This document shows positions 1 to 6,289 of a DNA stretch of 7,513 bases, in pieces (positions within the stretch are counted from its first letter, which is position 1; every line of letters begins with the position of its first letter). Below the pieces are notes generated by a model. The model saw only the letters and a program-made list of their open reading frames with translations. It was not told the origin of the DNA and made no database searches. The DNA is from an uncultured Oscillospiraceae bacterium (GTDB lineage Bacteria; Bacillota; Clostridia; Oscillospirales; Oscillospiraceae): assembly GCA_900758955.1 (NCBI GenBank), contig CAAETL010000144.1:1-7513 (forward strand), written 5' to 3'. The translations under genes were made by a program, and so were the position numbers.

Positions 1-104
1 ACGCCAAGCGCAGCTGCCACTGCCTTTACCACTGTTTCCACAAGCGCGCGATACGCCTCGTCATCCGAGCCCAAGCCGACCGATAAGATGGCGTTCTCAT
101 GCAT
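1..104 (-). CDS. Unrecognised protein, N-terminal part only (runs off left edge)
   Basis: An open frame reads leftward from an ATG at 104-102 and stays open for 34 codons to the window edge. It begins MHENAILSVGLGSDDEAYRA and continues as a Val/Ala-rich amphipathic stretch that looks like a helix. A short beta strand (AILSVGL), an acidic turn (GSDDE) and a helix suggest the first strand-turn-helix of an alpha/beta protein. A purine-rich GAGG about 9 bases upstream of the ATG can serve as the ribosome binding site. The gene is divergent from the regulator at 542, and the two share the 105-391 interval. I do not recognise the family from so few residues and assign no function. That it is a real gene is likely but not certain. 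Confidence 0.55.
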   Translation of the reverse strand, partial: MHENAILSVGLGSDDEAYRALVETVVKAVAAALG

Positions 105-173
105 CGCGCTTGCCTCTTTTCTTTCATACTTTCTTCCGCATCTCCCGCGGTCTGGTGTTTGATCTTGATACTC

Positions 174-202
174 AGTATACAGCGTCACAGTTCGCTGTTT
201 AG
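174..202 (-). promoter_or_regulatory. Possible promoter of the divergent left-edge gene
   Basis: On the minus strand a TATACT hexamer (179-174) lies about 70 bases upstream of the ATG at 104. No good -35 hexamer stands 16-18 bases further upstream (around 197-202), so if real the promoter would be weak or activator-dependent. The -10 is covered by a small perfect dyad, ATACT-C-AGTAT (168-178). The phased repeat at 213-286 begins just beyond the expected -35 position. Confidence 0.3.
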
Positions 203-212
203 GCTTCCCCAT

Positions 213-286
213 GGGTTTTTTTCAGGTTTTTTTCAGGTTCGTTTTTGGGTTCATTTCGGGTTGCCGCCCAGTTTTCAATTTGGGTT
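213..286. repeat. Helically phased RGGTT / T-tract array
   Basis: Six copies of RGGTT (AACCY on the minus strand) start at 213, 224, 235, 247, 258 and 282, so the spacings are 11, 11, 12, 11 and 24. Two full 11-base units, GGTTTTTTTCA, are exact tandem copies at 214-224 and 225-235; the other units are degenerate. Runs of T (216-222, 227-233, 242-246) are also about one helical turn apart, a pattern that bends DNA. The array sits between two divergent genes. Known SARP regulators bind short direct repeats spaced about one turn, and the downstream gene encodes a SARP-type regulator, so an operator array is a reasonable inference. Intrinsic curvature without a specific binding protein is the alternative. 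Confidence 0.6.
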
Positions 287-391
287 TCCCCGCACGCCCG
301 CACGCCTTTATCTCAATTTCATCCGCGCTGCCGATCCAAAAGCGGGCAACGGCCTCCCCTCAAGGCGGCGCGTTTTTTCCTGTTCCCAACG

Positions 392-420
392 TTGTAACTT
401 CGGCCGAATCATGCTATACT
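392..420 (+). promoter_or_regulatory. Extended -10 promoter of the SARP-type regulator
   Basis: TTGTAA (392-397) and TATACT (415-420) are separated by 17 bases, and a TG one base before the -10 (412-413) makes it an extended -10. The expected start is near 427, giving a leader of about 115 bases before the ATG at 542. The spacer contains a perfect 10-base palindrome, TTCGGCCGAA (399-408), which could be an operator. Confidence 0.6.
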
Positions 421-463
421 TGATGTAATATACGATTTTTCGTTACAGTTTTGTACGAAAGGT

Positions 464-522
464 GTCGGCTGCAAACGCCGGCGAAATCTAGGGTTTCCCC
501 TCCTTACTTCTTTGAGGAAGGG
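464..522 (+). other. Two small hairpins in the regulator's 5' leader
   Basis: GTCGGC (464-469) can pair with GCCGGC (477-482) with one G-U pair around a 7-base loop. Further on, CCTTACTT (502-509) can pair with GAGGAAGG (514-521) with one mismatch. The second ends about 7 bases before the GGGAG ribosome binding site (529-533) and contains a decoy AGGAAGG. They may affect translation or mRNA stability, but no known riboswitch class is recognised. Confidence 0.3.
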
Positions 523-541
523 ACAATAGGGAGAGAGAGCT

Positions 542-2167
542 ATGGAGACAAAAAACAGCAGCGCCCGCATCGGCGTCTGTATCAGCGACTACCTTACCCA
601 AGATATCATCAGCCTGAACGATCAGGCCAAAAGAATTCTGCATCTTTCGGGCAATGCCGAGCGGCGGAAAAGCTATGAGCTCATATCTGAGGACCCCGAC
701 TTTGTTCTGGAATACACCACCGCCCAGCTCAAAACCGGCGAATATGTCATTCAGGATATCTCCGCCTACTGCAACACTCCTACCCCGATTTATTTAAAAA
801 GCCTTCTGGACCTGCAGGGAGACCGTTATGTGCGGGTGGACATCTTCGAAACCTGGCCGGAATTTGAACGGGATGAGTTCGCGCTCTATCTCTCCGAGTT
901 TTCGCGCAGCTACGACGCGCTGCGGGAGCAAGCCATGGAAAACGCCACGCCGGTTCAAAACATCGGCGACATTCTCTCCAGCGCGGGCCGGTTTTATGAA
1001 GCCGACCGCGCTTACGTGTTGGAGCTGGACCTGGTGCAAAACCTCTGCACCAGTTTTTATGAGTGGTGCCGGGAAGACGTCTCCTCCCGATCCGCCGATT
1101 TTCAGGACCGTTCCCTGGACCACATACCCAGTTGGAAAAACAGCGTTACCGCCGCCAAGCTCCAAATTGACCAGGTGGAGGAGCTCCAGGAAATCGCGCC
1201 CCAGGAGTATGAGGAGCTGGTAAAGGCCGGGGTCACCCGGCTCATTGGCCTGCCGGTACTCCAGGATGAGGCCTCCTGCTGCTTTCTCTGCCTGGAAAAC
1301 CCCCGCCGGTTCTGGAATCTGTTTACTTATTTGCAGACCCTGGCCCATCTGTCCTCCCTGGCTATTGGTGAGATCGGCCTCTTGGAAAAGCCGGACTTCT
1401 TCGAAGGTCTGGAGCCCCAGAACAGCGGCGACGTGGTGATTCGGATTTTCGGCCAGTTTGAGATCCATACCAAATATGGCGTCCTCACAGACACCGATAT
1501 AGGTTCCTCTCAAAGCTGCATGCTCCTGCTATACCTTATATTAAATCGTCACCGGGTGGTGCCCGCTCGGGAGTTAGCGGAAATTCTCTGGCCCTATCAG
1601 CTGTTGGATAACCCCTATAACTCGGTAAAAGGCGCGGTCTACCGGGCCCGTAAGAGTTTTAAAAAGATCTGCCCCGCTCCCTTCATCATCGCCAACAACG
1701 GTACTTACGAATTTAACAACAGCTACCATCTCATCCTGGACTATGAGGAGTTCGACCGGCTGGTCGCCCTGGCCCGGCAGAGAAGCCTGTCCCTTGCCGC
1801 AAGGGGCCGCCTGTATCAGCAGTCCCTCTCCCTGTTTCGTGGCCGGGTCCTCCCCAATCTGGAGGCGGAACCCTGGCTCATGGGGAAAATCAGCTACTAT
1901 ACCATCCTGTTTGCCGAGGTCTCCAAGGAGTATCTGCTTCTGCTGCGGGACGAGGGTAAATACGCCGCCATGTTTCAGGTGGCGTCCAGCGTCCTCAGCA
2001 TTGAGTCCACCGACGATGAAATTCATTACCTGCTCATTGAATCTCTGATGAAAAAGAAAAAGTTTGATTTGGCCCGCAGCCACTTTCAAAAAGCAGAGCG
2101 CATCCTCACGGAGGAGCAAAAGCAGGCCTTTCAGGCGGAATGGAATAAAATTTTCACCCCGGCGTGA
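542..2167 (+). CDS. PAS-like/GAF/SARP-type (winged-helix + BTAD) transcriptional regulator
   Basis: This is a 541-residue, probably cytosolic, DNA-binding regulator. Residues about 8-105 resemble the degenerate PAS-like module of clostridial sensors (SDYLTQDIISLNDQAKRI, then a strand ending YVRVDIFE), but the cysteine cluster common in that group is absent. Residues about 140-285 read as a GAF domain (ADRAYVLELD, then TRLIGLPVL and CCFLCLENP). Residues 298-395 form an OmpR/SARP winged helix: strand VIRIFGQFEI, helices around MLLLYLILNRHRVVPARELAEILW, recognition helix NSVKGAVYRARKSFKK, and a wing ending NNGTYEF. Residues 399-525 are an all-helical BTAD-type repeat region beginning DYEEFDRLVALAR. 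The ATG follows GGGAG by 8 bases. It is monocistronic, between its own promoter and a terminator. The ligand and targets are unknown; binding of the upstream repeat is a guess. Domain calls are from pattern recognition: DNA-binding and BTAD parts secure, GAF likely, PAS tentative. Confidence 0.88.
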   Translation: METKNSSARIGVCISDYLTQDIISLNDQAKRILHLSGNAERRKSYELISEDPDFVLEYTTAQLKTGEYVIQDISAYCNTPTPIYLKSLLDLQGDRYVRVDIFETWPEFERDEFALYLSEFSRSYDALREQAMENATPVQNIGDILSSAGRFYEADRAYVLELDLVQNLCTSFYEWCREDVSSRSADFQDRSLDHIPSWKNSVTAAKLQIDQVEELQEIAPQEYEELVKAGVTRLIGLPVLQDEASCCFLCLENPRRFWNLFTYLQTLAHLSSLAIGEIGLLEKPDFFEGLEPQNSGDVVIRIFGQFEIHTKYGVLTDTDIGSSQSCMLLLYLILNRHRVVPARELAEILWPYQLLDNPYNSVKGAVYRARKSFKKICPAPFIIANNGTYEFNNSYHLILDYEEFDRLVALARQRSLSLAARGRLYQQSLSLFRGRVLPNLEAEPWLMGKISYYTILFAEVSKEYLLLLRDEGKYAAMFQVASSVLSIESTDDEIHYLLIESLMKKKKFDLARSHFQKAERILTEEQKQAFQAEWNKIFTPA

Positions 2168-2180
2168 GAGGATTTCTCCC

Positions 2181-2218
2181 ATCCCGCAGTCCTGCGGACT
2201 GCGGGATCCATGTTTTTT
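2181..2218 (+). terminator. Rho-independent terminator of the regulator gene
   Basis: A perfect 12-base-pair stem, 2181-2192 with 2196-2207, closes a 3-base loop (TGC). Six Ts at 2213-2218 follow, offset from the stem by five bases (CCATG), which may weaken termination. It lies 13 bases after the TGA and just before the next promoter. The minus strand has no U-tract, so it acts in the plus direction. Confidence 0.8.
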
Positions 2219-2229
2219 ACAATTTCATC

Positions 2230-2257
2230 TTGACAAATCAAAAAATAGCGTTATGAT
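2230..2257 (+). promoter_or_regulatory. Promoter of the T-box leader and trpBA
   Basis: A consensus -35 TTGACA (2230-2235) is followed after 16 bases by TATGAT (2252-2257), five of six matches to the -10 consensus. Transcription should start near 2264, just before the T-box stem I. A strong constitutive promoter fits control by attenuation downstream. Confidence 0.75.
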
Positions 2258-2263
2258 GAAAAC

Positions 2264-2550
2264 AACCTTAATTTTATACTAAAACTGTCGATTGAAACGA
2301 GTAAGCACGGGTCGGGCGACCTGCAGAGAGCCGCGGATGGTGAGAGCGCGGCGGTTTGCCTCCGGGCTGAATGGCTTCAGGAAGGGGAAAAGAAAGGCCG
2401 CTGGCTGAGTAATGTTCCACGGGATTCCCGCCCGTTATCCCGGGAAGCGTATGATAGTACGCGTTTGAGGTGGGTGCATTGCATCAAATTAGGTGGTACC
2501 GCAGAAGTGTGAAACGCTTTTGTCCTATGGATAGGACAAAAGCGTTTTTT
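2264..2550 (+). ncRNA. Tryptophan T-box riboswitch (leader of trpBA)
   Basis: This cis-acting leader senses uncharged tRNA-Trp. Stem I closes with TTGAA (2292-2296) on TTCAG (2376-2380). The AGTA motif (2300-2303) and the specifier-loop sequence GAATGGC frame the UGG codon at 2372-2374. Above it, AGCACGGG (2304-2311) pairs with TCCGGGCT (2361-2368) with one mismatch. Distal conserved elements AGAGAG (2325-2330) and GGTGAGAG (2339-2346) are present, with CCGCG (2331-2335) pairing CGCGG (2347-2351). The T-box core AGGTGGTACCGC is at 2491-2502. The antiterminator can be drawn in full: TAGG (2490-2493) on CCTA (2524-2527), the 7-base bulge TGGTACC (2494-2500), then GCAGAAG (2501-2507) on CTTTTGT (2517-2523). 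This excludes the terminator stem, as expected. The Trp specifier agrees with trpBA downstream. Ends are approximate. Confidence 0.95.
2512..2550 (+). terminator. T-box attenuator terminator
   Basis: AACGCTTTTGTCCTAT (2513-2528) pairs perfectly with 2531-2546 and runs into six Ts (2545-2550). Its 5' arm includes both 3' strands of the antiterminator (2517-2523 and 2524-2527), so only one structure can form. With charged tRNA-Trp it stops transcription before trpB; with uncharged tRNA the antiterminator wins. Confidence 0.93.
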
Positions 2551-2573
2551 GTTGTTTATGAGGAGGATTTTGC

Positions 2574-3758
2574 ATGCAGATAGGAAGATTTGGGTCTTAC
2601 GGAGGGCAGTACGCCCCCGAAACCATGATGAAAGCCCTGGCGGAACTGGAGTCGGCCTATGCCGCTTTTCAAACCGATCCGGCCAGTCAAGAGGAACTGC
2701 GCCGCCTGTACCAGGACTACGCCGGCAGGCCCTCCCGGCTTACCTACGCCAAGCGGATGAGCCGGGACCTGGGCGGCGCGCAGATTTACCTGAAACGGGA
2801 GGATTTGAACCACACCGGCTCCCACAAAATCAACAACGTGCTGGGGCAGGCTCTCCTGGCGAAGAAAATGGGCAAAACCCGGGTCATCGCGGAGACGGGC
2901 GCCGGCCAGCACGGCGTGGCCACCGCAACGGTGGCCGCTCTGCTGGACTTGGAGTGCGAGGTGTTCATGGGCGAGGCGGACACCCGGCGGCAGGCCCTCA
3001 ACGTCTATCGTATGGAGCTGTTGGGCGCCAAGGTCCACCCGGTCTCCAGCGGCACCCGCACCCTCAAGGATGCGGTGAACGAGACCATGCGGGAGTGGGT
3101 TACCCGCATTGAGGACACCCACTATATCCTGGGTTCGGTGATGGGCCCCCATCCCTTCCCCACCATTGTCCGGGATTTTCAAAAAATCATCGGGCAGGAG
3201 ATCAGACGCCAGATGATCGGGCAGACCGGCCGCCTGCCTGACGCGGTGGTGGCCTGTGTGGGCGGCGGCAGCAACGCCATGGGGGCCTTCTACGACTTTC
3301 TTGACGAGCCCTCCGTCCGCCTCATCGGCTGCGAGGCGGCGGGCCGTGGCGTGGACACCCCGGAGACGGCGGCCACCATCGCCACCGGCAAACCCGGCAT
3401 TTTCCACGGCATGAAGTCCCTGTTCTGCCAGGATGAATACGGCCAGATCGCCCCGGTATACTCCCTCTCCGCAGGCCTGGATTACCCCGGAATCGGCCCC
3501 GAACACGCCATGCTTTATGAGACCGGCCGGGCCCAGTATGTCCCCGTCACGGACGACGAGGCGGTGGACGCCTTCGCCTATCTCTCCCGGCTGGAGGGGA
3601 TCATCCCCGCCATCGAAAGCGCCCACGCCGTGGCTTACGCCCGCAAGCTGGCGCCCACCATGGAGAAGGATCAGACCATCGTCATTAACATTTCCGGCCG
3701 CGGCGACAAGGACGTGGCCGCCATCGCCAGATATCAGGGGGTAGCATTGTATGAGTAA
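2574..3758 (+). CDS. trpB: Tryptophan synthase beta chain
   Basis: This 394-residue enzyme, of normal length for the TrpB1 class, condenses indole with L-serine using pyridoxal phosphate in the last step of tryptophan synthesis. It is cytosolic and works as an alpha2-beta2 complex with TrpA. Visible landmarks are the N-terminal [12 protein letters not shown], the PLP lysine in HTGSHKINN (Lys85), catalytic Glu107 in ETGAGQHG, the phosphate-binding GGGSN (230-234), Asp303 in [13 protein letters not shown], and Ser374 with GRGDKD near the C-terminus. No key residue is missing. The ATG follows AGGAGG (2561-2566) by 7 bases. It is the first gene after the tryptophan T-box and overlaps trpA, so the two subunits are probably made in balanced amounts. 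The other trp genes (trpE, G, D, C, F) are not nearby. Confidence 0.98.
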   Translation: MQIGRFGSYGGQYAPETMMKALAELESAYAAFQTDPASQEELRRLYQDYAGRPSRLTYAKRMSRDLGGAQIYLKREDLNHTGSHKINNVLGQALLAKKMGKTRVIAETGAGQHGVATATVAALLDLECEVFMGEADTRRQALNVYRMELLGAKVHPVSSGTRTLKDAVNETMREWVTRIEDTHYILGSVMGPHPFPTIVRDFQKIIGQEIRRQMIGQTGRLPDAVVACVGGGSNAMGAFYDFLDEPSVRLIGCEAAGRGVDTPETAATIATGKPGIFHGMKSLFCQDEYGQIAPVYSLSAGLDYPGIGPEHAMLYETGRAQYVPVTDDEAVDAFAYLSRLEGIIPAIESAHAVAYARKLAPTMEKDQTIVINISGRGDKDVAAIARYQGVALYE

Positions 3759-4527
3759 GCTGACAGACACATTTGCAAAGGGCAAGACCTTTGCCGCCTT
3801 TCTCACCGGGGGCGACCCCGACCTGGAGACCACGGAACGGCTCATTCCCGCCATGGCGGAGGCCGGGGCGGACATCATTGAAATCGGCATTCCCTTCTCC
3901 GACCCCATCGCCGAGGGGCCGGTGATTCAAGCCGCCAGCGAACGAGCCCTGCAGGCCGGCTGCACGGTGGATAAGCTGTTTGCCCTGGTTCGGCGGGTCC
4001 GGCAAATTACCCAGATCCCCTTGGTGTTTATGACCTACGCCAACCCCATTTTCGCCTATGGCACGGACCGTTTTCTCAAAACCTGCCGGGATGTGGGGAT
4101 TGACGGCATCATCGTGCCCGACGTGCCCTTTGAGGAGCGGGAGGAATTGGCTGTTTTTTGCCGGACCTATGGCGTGGACCAGATCGCCATGGTGGCCCCC
4201 ACCTCCCAGGCGCGGGCCGCGGAGATCGCCAGGGCCACCGAAGGATTTCTCTACTGCGTCTCCTCCTTGGGGGTAACCGGCATGCGAAGTCACTTGGGGC
4301 ATGAGATCTCCCAGGTCATTCAGGCCGCCAAGGGGGCCCGGGACATCCCCTGCGCCATCGGTTTTGGCATCCGCACCCCGGCGCAGGCCCGGGATATGGC
4401 CCAATTAGGCGACGGCGTCATTGTGGGCAGCGCCATTGTGGATTTGATCGCCCGGCATGGCGCCGACAGCGCCGGTCCCGTATGCGACTACATCCGCAGC
4501 ATCAAAGCCGCCATCTCCGACTCCTAA
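3751..4527 (+). CDS. trpA: Tryptophan synthase alpha chain
   Basis: This 258-residue TIM-barrel enzyme cleaves indole-3-glycerol phosphate to glyceraldehyde 3-phosphate and passes indole to TrpB. Landmarks are catalytic Glu44 in [12 protein letters not shown] (Glu49 of the Salmonella enzyme), MTYANPIF (94-101), PDVP (123-126), the loop [10 protein letters not shown] (171-180), and phosphate-binding GFGI (204-207) and GSAIV (226-230). The position of Salmonella catalytic Asp60 is Glu55 here (PIAEGP rather than LADGP), a conservative change I believe is found in some clostridial TrpA proteins. The start codon lies inside the end of trpB (8-base ATGAGTAA overlap), so translation is probably coupled. 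The gene is slightly short against the roughly 268 residues of enteric TrpA, mostly at the N-terminus. Confidence 0.97.
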   Translation: MSKLTDTFAKGKTFAAFLTGGDPDLETTERLIPAMAEAGADIIEIGIPFSDPIAEGPVIQAASERALQAGCTVDKLFALVRRVRQITQIPLVFMTYANPIFAYGTDRFLKTCRDVGIDGIIVPDVPFEEREELAVFCRTYGVDQIAMVAPTSQARAAEIARATEGFLYCVSSLGVTGMRSHLGHEISQVIQAAKGARDIPCAIGFGIRTPAQARDMAQLGDGVIVGSAIVDLIARHGADSAGPVCDYIRSIKAAISDS

Positions 4528-4566
4528 TGCATCCGGGCTTCTTTTCGGAAGGATTGCCCCCTTCCT

Positions 4567-4602
4567 CTCCCGGGCCAGCGGAACCGTTGGCCCGGGAGTT
4601 TT
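4567..4602 (+). terminator. Rho-independent terminator of trpBA
   Basis: CTCCCGGGCCA (4567-4577) pairs perfectly with TGGCCCGGGAG (4588-4598). Weaker pairing (G-U, C-G, G-C) continues into the loop, and TTTT (4599-4602) follows directly. It lies 39 bases after the trpA stop and separates the operon from the next promoter. Confidence 0.85.
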
Positions 4603-4646
4603 ACGCTTCCCCATGCAATTTTCCCTTCAGAATTCAGAAAAAGAAC

Positions 4647-4675
4647 TGGTGTCAAAAAGCGTCCTATGATATACT
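4647..4675 (+). promoter_or_regulatory. Extended -10 promoter of the DUF1538/PII operon
   Basis: TGATATACT (4667-4675) is an extended -10 with TATACT at 4670-4675. The -35 at 17 bases (TGGTGT, 4647-4652) is poor, as is common for extended -10 promoters or those needing an activator. The start would be near 4682, giving a leader of about 48 bases. The same TGNTATACT element is used by the promoter at 392-420. Confidence 0.5.
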
Positions 4676-4716
4676 GGAACACAATTCAAACGTAGGCGTT
4701 CCACCATCTCACCAGC

Positions 4717-4724
4717 AAAGGAGG
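4717..4724 (+). promoter_or_regulatory. Ribosome binding site fixing a GTG start
   Basis: AAAGGAGG lies 5 bases before GTG at 4730-4732. This near-perfect Shine-Dalgarno match, with no competing ATG at proper distance, fixes the start of the membrane protein. Confidence 0.85.
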
Positions 4725-4729
4725 ATTCT

Positions 4730-6289
4730 GTGCTTGGAAAAAATCGTACCATCTTATTAGAAAAACTGAAGGAGTCCCTCTCCTCCGTACTCCCCATCAC
4801 GGGCATTGTATTTTTGCTCTGCTTCACCATCGTACCGGTCCCCACGGATATTTTGATGGCCTTCGTGGTTGGCGCTGTGATGCTGATTCTGGGTATGGGC
4901 CTGTTCACTCTGGGCACCGATTTGGCCATGACCCCCATTGGAGAACAGGTGGGTTCCGCCATCACCCGGTCCCGAAAGGTCTGGTTTATTGTATTCGTCT
5001 GCTTTGTGGTGGGCGTCATCATCACCATCGCCGAACCCGACCTGCAGGTGCTGGCTAACCAGGTGCCCAACATTCCCACCAATACCATCATTTTTACGGT
5101 GGCCATCGGCGTGGGGCTCTTTCTAGTCATCGCCATGCTGCGCATTATCTTTAACATTCACCTGCGCTATCTGCTCATTGGGTTCTATGCGGCGGTCTTT
5201 CTTGTGGCCCAACTGGTGCCCCAGGAGTTTTTGGCCGTCGCCTTCGATTCCGGCGGCGTCACCACCGGCCCCATGACGGTCCCCTTTATCATGGCCCTGG
5301 GCGTGGGCGCGGCCGCCATTCGTACCGACCGCAACGCGGAAAACGACAGCTTCGGCCTGGTGGCCCTGTGCTCCATCGGCCCCATTCTCTCGGTGCTGGT
5401 TCTGGGCATGATTTTCCGCCCCGAGGCCAGCGAGGGGGCCTACACGCCCATTACCATTCCCATCTTCGCCGACTCGCAGGACCTGTGGCAATACTTCCAG
5501 GACGCCCTTCCCACCTATATTGAGGAGGTCGCCCTGGCGCTGCTGCCCATCCTTGTGTTCTTTCTACTGTTCCAGGTCACCGTGATTCGCTTAAAAAAAG
5601 CGCCCTTGATCCGGATCAGCATTGGTCTGGTGTACACCTTCTTCGGCCTCATCCTCTTTTTGACCGGGGTCAATGTGGGCTTCATGCCCATGGGCAACTA
5701 CATCGGCCAGCAGTTGGGAGGACTGGACTTTAACTGGATCATCATCCCCATCGGCATGCTCATCGGTTACTTTATCGTGGCGGCGGAACCGGCGGTCCAC
5801 GTGCTGAACAAGCAGGTTTACCAGCTCACCTCGGGCCTCATCCCACCCAAGGCCATGAGCATCAGCCTCTCCATCGGCGTGTGCCTCTCGGTGGGCCTGG
5901 GTATGCTCCGCATTCTGGCGGACATCCCCATCATTTTCTTTCTGCTGCCGGGCTATCTCATCGCCATTGTCTTATCCTTTTTTGTCTCCCCCATGTTTAC
6001 CGCCATCGCCTTCGACTCCGGCGGCGTGGCCTCAGGACCCATGACGGCCACCTTTTTGCTCCCTCTCTCCATGGGCGCCTGCGCCGCCCTGGGGCGCAAC
6101 ATTGTCATCAGCGCCTTCGGCATTGTGGCCATGGTGGCCATGACTCCCCTGATTACCATTCAAGTATTGGGCGTTCTCTTCCGCATCCGTCAGCAGAAAG
6201 CGCAGAAGGCGGCGGAGACTGTCTCCTATACGCCGGAAGAGCTCATCGAATTGGACGACGATCCGACCCAAACGGAGGTGGACGAATGA
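4730..6289 (+). CDS. DUF1538 family polytopic membrane protein, internally duplicated; putative transporter
   Basis: This 519-residue integral membrane protein has about 12-14 hydrophobic segments and a charged, acidic cytoplasmic tail (about 486-519). It is two repeats of one unit, about residues 10-230 and 252-485. Each repeat carries the same marks in order: a Pro-Gly turn (PIGEQVG at 69-75, PMGNYIG at 320-326), an AEPxxxVLxxQV motif (101-112 and 352-363), and the signature AFDSGGVxxGPMTxxF (171-186 and 427-442). These match the DUF1538 family. Buried Glu-Pro and Asp-Ser-Gly-Gly motifs in both halves suggest paired re-entrant or discontinuous helices around a transport path, as in inverted or direct-repeat transporters; this is inference. 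Translation starts at GTG. The stop overlaps the start of a tandem PII protein, so the likely role is a PII-controlled transporter or channel. The substrate is unknown. Confidence 0.9.
   Translation: MLGKNRTILLEKLKESLSSVLPITGIVFLLCFTIVPVPTDILMAFVVGAVMLILGMGLFTLGTDLAMTPIGEQVGSAITRSRKVWFIVFVCFVVGVIITIAEPDLQVLANQVPNIPTNTIIFTVAIGVGLFLVIAMLRIIFNIHLRYLLIGFYAAVFLVAQLVPQEFLAVAFDSGGVTTGPMTVPFIMALGVGAAAIRTDRNAENDSFGLVALCSIGPILSVLVLGMIFRPEASEGAYTPITIPIFADSQDLWQYFQDALPTYIEEVALALLPILVFFLLFQVTVIRLKKAPLIRISIGLVYTFFGLILFLTGVNVGFMPMGNYIGQQLGGLDFNWIIIPIGMLIGYFIVAAEPAVHVLNKQVYQLTSGLIPPKAMSISLSIGVCLSVGLGMLRILADIPIIFFLLPGYLIAIVLSFFVSPMFTAIAFDSGGVASGPMTATFLLPLSMGACAALGRNIVISAFGIVAMVAMTPLITIQVLGVLFRIRQQKAQKAAETVSYTPEELIELDDDPTQTEVDE

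Noticed and set aside
213..286. CRISPR-like reading of the 11-base repeat
   Set aside because: The units are far too short, contiguous rather than spaced by unique spacers, and no cas gene is present.
350..376. Possible terminator before the regulator promoter (GCCT...AGGC followed by TTTTTT)
   Set aside because: The stem would be only about 4 base pairs and is separated from the T-run by further GC bases, so it is not convincing.
99..428. Plus-strand open frames of 109 and 70 codons across the region before the regulator
   Set aside because: They are Phe/Pro/Ser-rich from T-tracts and GC-rich sequence, lack a good ribosome binding site, overlap the phased repeat and the promoter, and resemble no protein family.
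794..2182. Minus-strand open frames of 239 and 202 codons opposite the regulator
   Set aside because: Antisense shadows of a gene with clear domain structure; no ribosome binding site or recognisable motif.
2556..3908. 450-codon minus-strand open frame opposite trpB
   Set aside because: It is the antisense shadow of trpB, whose GC-rich third positions leave the opposite strand free of stops. Its product is Gly/Val/His-rich with no family features, and trpB is unmistakable.
5881..6285. N-terminal extension of the PII gene back to 5881
   Set aside because: It lies out of frame within the membrane protein gene and gives an Arg/His-rich product. The ATG at 6286 has GGAGGTG at proper distance and begins a normal PII strand.
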